From assembly GCF_014287635.1 (NCBI RefSeq), contig NZ_JACOPH010000008.1:1-64000 (forward strand): a DNA stretch of 64,000 nt, read 5' to 3'. The position numbers and the translations under genes are program-made. The DNA comes from Roseburia zhanii. GTDB taxonomy: Bacteria; Bacillota; Clostridia; Lachnospirales; Lachnospiraceae. Below the pieces are notes generated by a model. It worked only from the letters and a program-made list of their open reading frames with translations. It was not told the origin of the DNA and searched no databases. Of this stretch, positions 63,038 through 64,000 are shown piece by piece; positions within the stretch are counted from its first letter, which is position 1; each line of letters begins with the position of its first letter.

Positions 63038-63340
63038 ATGTCTGTATTATTAACTGCAAGCGCAGGAAGTTCACTTCCAATGCTTTTATCATTGGTGATC
63101 TTATTTGTTTTTATGTATTTCTTTATGATTCGTCCACAGCAGAAAGAGATGAAGAAAAAGAATGCTATGTTAGCAGATTTAGCTGTAGGAGATACCGTTT
63201 TAACAACCAGCGGTTTCTATGGCGTAGTCATTGACATTGACGAAGATACAGTGATCGTTGAATTTGGAAGCAATAAGAACTGCCGTATTCCGATGCAGAA
63301 AGCTGCAATTTCCGCAGTTGAGAAGCCGGATGCAGAATAA
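63038..63340 (+). CDS. yajC: preprotein translocase subunit YajC
   Basis: The 100-aa protein has one N-terminal membrane helix (SLVILFVFMYFFMIRPQQKE, about residues 17-36) and a soluble KOW-like domain (LAVGDTVLTTSGFYGVVIDI). It associates with SecDF and assists protein export. AGGAGG precedes ATG. secD/secF are not in the window. A strong terminator follows. Confidence 0.95.
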   Translation: MSVLLTASAGSSLPMLLSLVILFVFMYFFMIRPQQKEMKKKNAMLADLAVGDTVLTTSGFYGVVIDIDEDTVIVEFGSNKNCRIPMQKAAISAVEKPDAE

Positions 63341-63347
63341 TTTTATG

Positions 63348-63384
63348 AAAAAAAGAAACGCTGTCATGGCGTTTCTTTTTTTTT
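63348..63384 (+). terminator. yajC terminator
   Basis: AAAGAAACGC and GCGTTTCTTT arms around TGTCATG, then a long T run; near-ideal. Confidence 0.9.
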
Positions 63385-63475
63385 CATCATCCACAGGCTA
63401 GACATCCGATTTGTTTCCGTGTATACTGAAACGGTGCAGAAAATCGAAATAAGCAGATAAAAGATAAGCGTAACT

Positions 63476-64000
63476 ATGCAGGGAAAAATAGCTGCGGATG
63501 AGGAAGATATGAGAAGAAGCGGATTACATTTTGGACATGAAAAAAAGAAGATCAACGTACCGGTTGTCAAAGAGATTGTTTCATGGGTGATAGAGATTGT
63601 ACTGGTACTGGTGATCGCATTTGTATTAGTTTATTATATCGGACTCCGCACCAGTGTGGTCGGACAGTCCATGGCACCAACATTAGAGAATGATCAGGAG
63701 ATTCTGATCAATCGTTTTGTCTATTCAGTCACAAAACCCAAGGCAAATGATATCATCGTATTCCTGCCAAATGGCAATGAAAAATCGCATTATTATGTGA
63801 AGCGTGTGATCGGGGTGCCGAATGATACGGTTTTGATCAAAGACGGTGCTGTTTATGTCAATGGGGAATTATTTGAAGAAGCTGTTGATACAGCTGCTAT
63901 TTTAGATCCTGAACTTGCGGCAGATGAGATCACGTTAGGCGATGATGAGTACTTTGTATTAGGTGATAACCGTAACAACAGTGAAGACAGCCGGTATGCG
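63476..64000 (+). CDS. lepB: signal peptidase I, cut by the window end
   Basis: The frame is open to the last base (175 codons shown). It has one membrane helix (about residues 42-60, WVIEIVLVLVIAFVLVYYIG), the catalytic serine in VVGQSMAPTLEN (about 65), the lysine in YYVKRVIGVPNDTVLI (about 108) and GDDEYFVLGDNRNNSEDSR. It cleaves signal peptides at the outer membrane face. The start is unsure: ATG 63476 is the first, ATG 63509 in frame has GAGGAAG close by. The C-terminus is outside the window. Confidence 0.9.
   Translation, partial: MQGKIAADEEDMRRSGLHFGHEKKKINVPVVKEIVSWVIEIVLVLVIAFVLVYYIGLRTSVVGQSMAPTLENDQEILINRFVYSVTKPKANDIIVFLPNGNEKSHYYVKRVIGVPNDTVLIKDGAVYVNGELFEEAVDTAAILDPELAADEITLGDDEYFVLGDNRNNSEDSRYA

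Overview
The window is a low-GC Firmicutes chromosome segment, most likely from a spore-forming member of the Lachnospiraceae (Clostridia; Roseburia/Agathobacter-like). This rests on the sporulation genes gpr and spoIIP, CIRCE-controlled hrcA-grpE-dnaK-dnaJ, an ireB-ruvX-DUF1292 trio, a ThiI without rhodanese domain beside a cysteine desulfurase, a histidine-less HPr-like protein, and the style of the surface proteins (BspA-type LRR, Big_2, LamG). The species call is an inference from gene content; no search was run.

Layout. 1-5.3 kb is a graveyard of integrative elements: a BlaI repressor cut to 24 codons with its operators intact, a phage-type DNA polymerase fragment joined to a MobC tail, a frameshifted RepA_N replication initiator, an XRE regulator, an ORF6N protein with an in-frame amber codon, a large serine recombinase lacking an internal segment with catalytic arginines, and a RhuM fragment. 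5.3-6.3 kb holds a broken Big_2/LRR surface protein and a promoter-terminator pair that could encode a small RNA. 6.3-11.8 kb has glnS, a DUF2225 gene, a MocR-type regulator and a membrane protein with a LURP-one-like C-terminus. 11.8-19.1 kb is arginine biosynthesis: argG on the minus strand, divergent from argC-GNAT-argJ-argB-argD. 19.3-26.5 kb carries a ComEA-like lipoprotein, a two-component system, a GerMN lipoprotein, comEC and holA. 26.5-33.2 kb has rpsT, gpr, spoIIP, lepA, hemW and a Dabb protein. 33.4-40.4 kb is one giant exported polysaccharide-lyase-like/RICIN/LamG protein. 40.5-46.2 kb is the heat-shock operon plus a coiled-coil J-domain protein. 47-58.5 kb is dominated by translation and RNA enzymes (prmA, rsmE, cysteine desulfurase, thiI, mtaB, ireB, ruvX, rnj, ylbF-like, trmR, trhP). 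The end holds a lactonase, aroC, an LRR protein, tgt, yajC and the start of a signal peptidase I gene.

The most unusual content is non-coding. Two compound elements of about 0.8 kb (13197-13996 and 46283-47040) share one architecture: two roughly 305-312-nt units in inverted orientation, each folding on itself into a stem of about 100 bp. Each element is bounded by 13-bp terminal inverted repeats, and each core is bounded by an identical 17-bp inverted repeat. The four units share loop and mid-stem motifs, but the outer stem and a 7-9-bp block near the loop differ between units while staying complementary within each unit. Both cores contain a short ORF with a good ribosome binding site. A second, smaller family of intergenic hairpin elements with GTTAC-type ends occurs at 19.2, 27.0, 29.7, 33.2 and perhaps 45.6 kb. 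I cannot assign either family to a known class.
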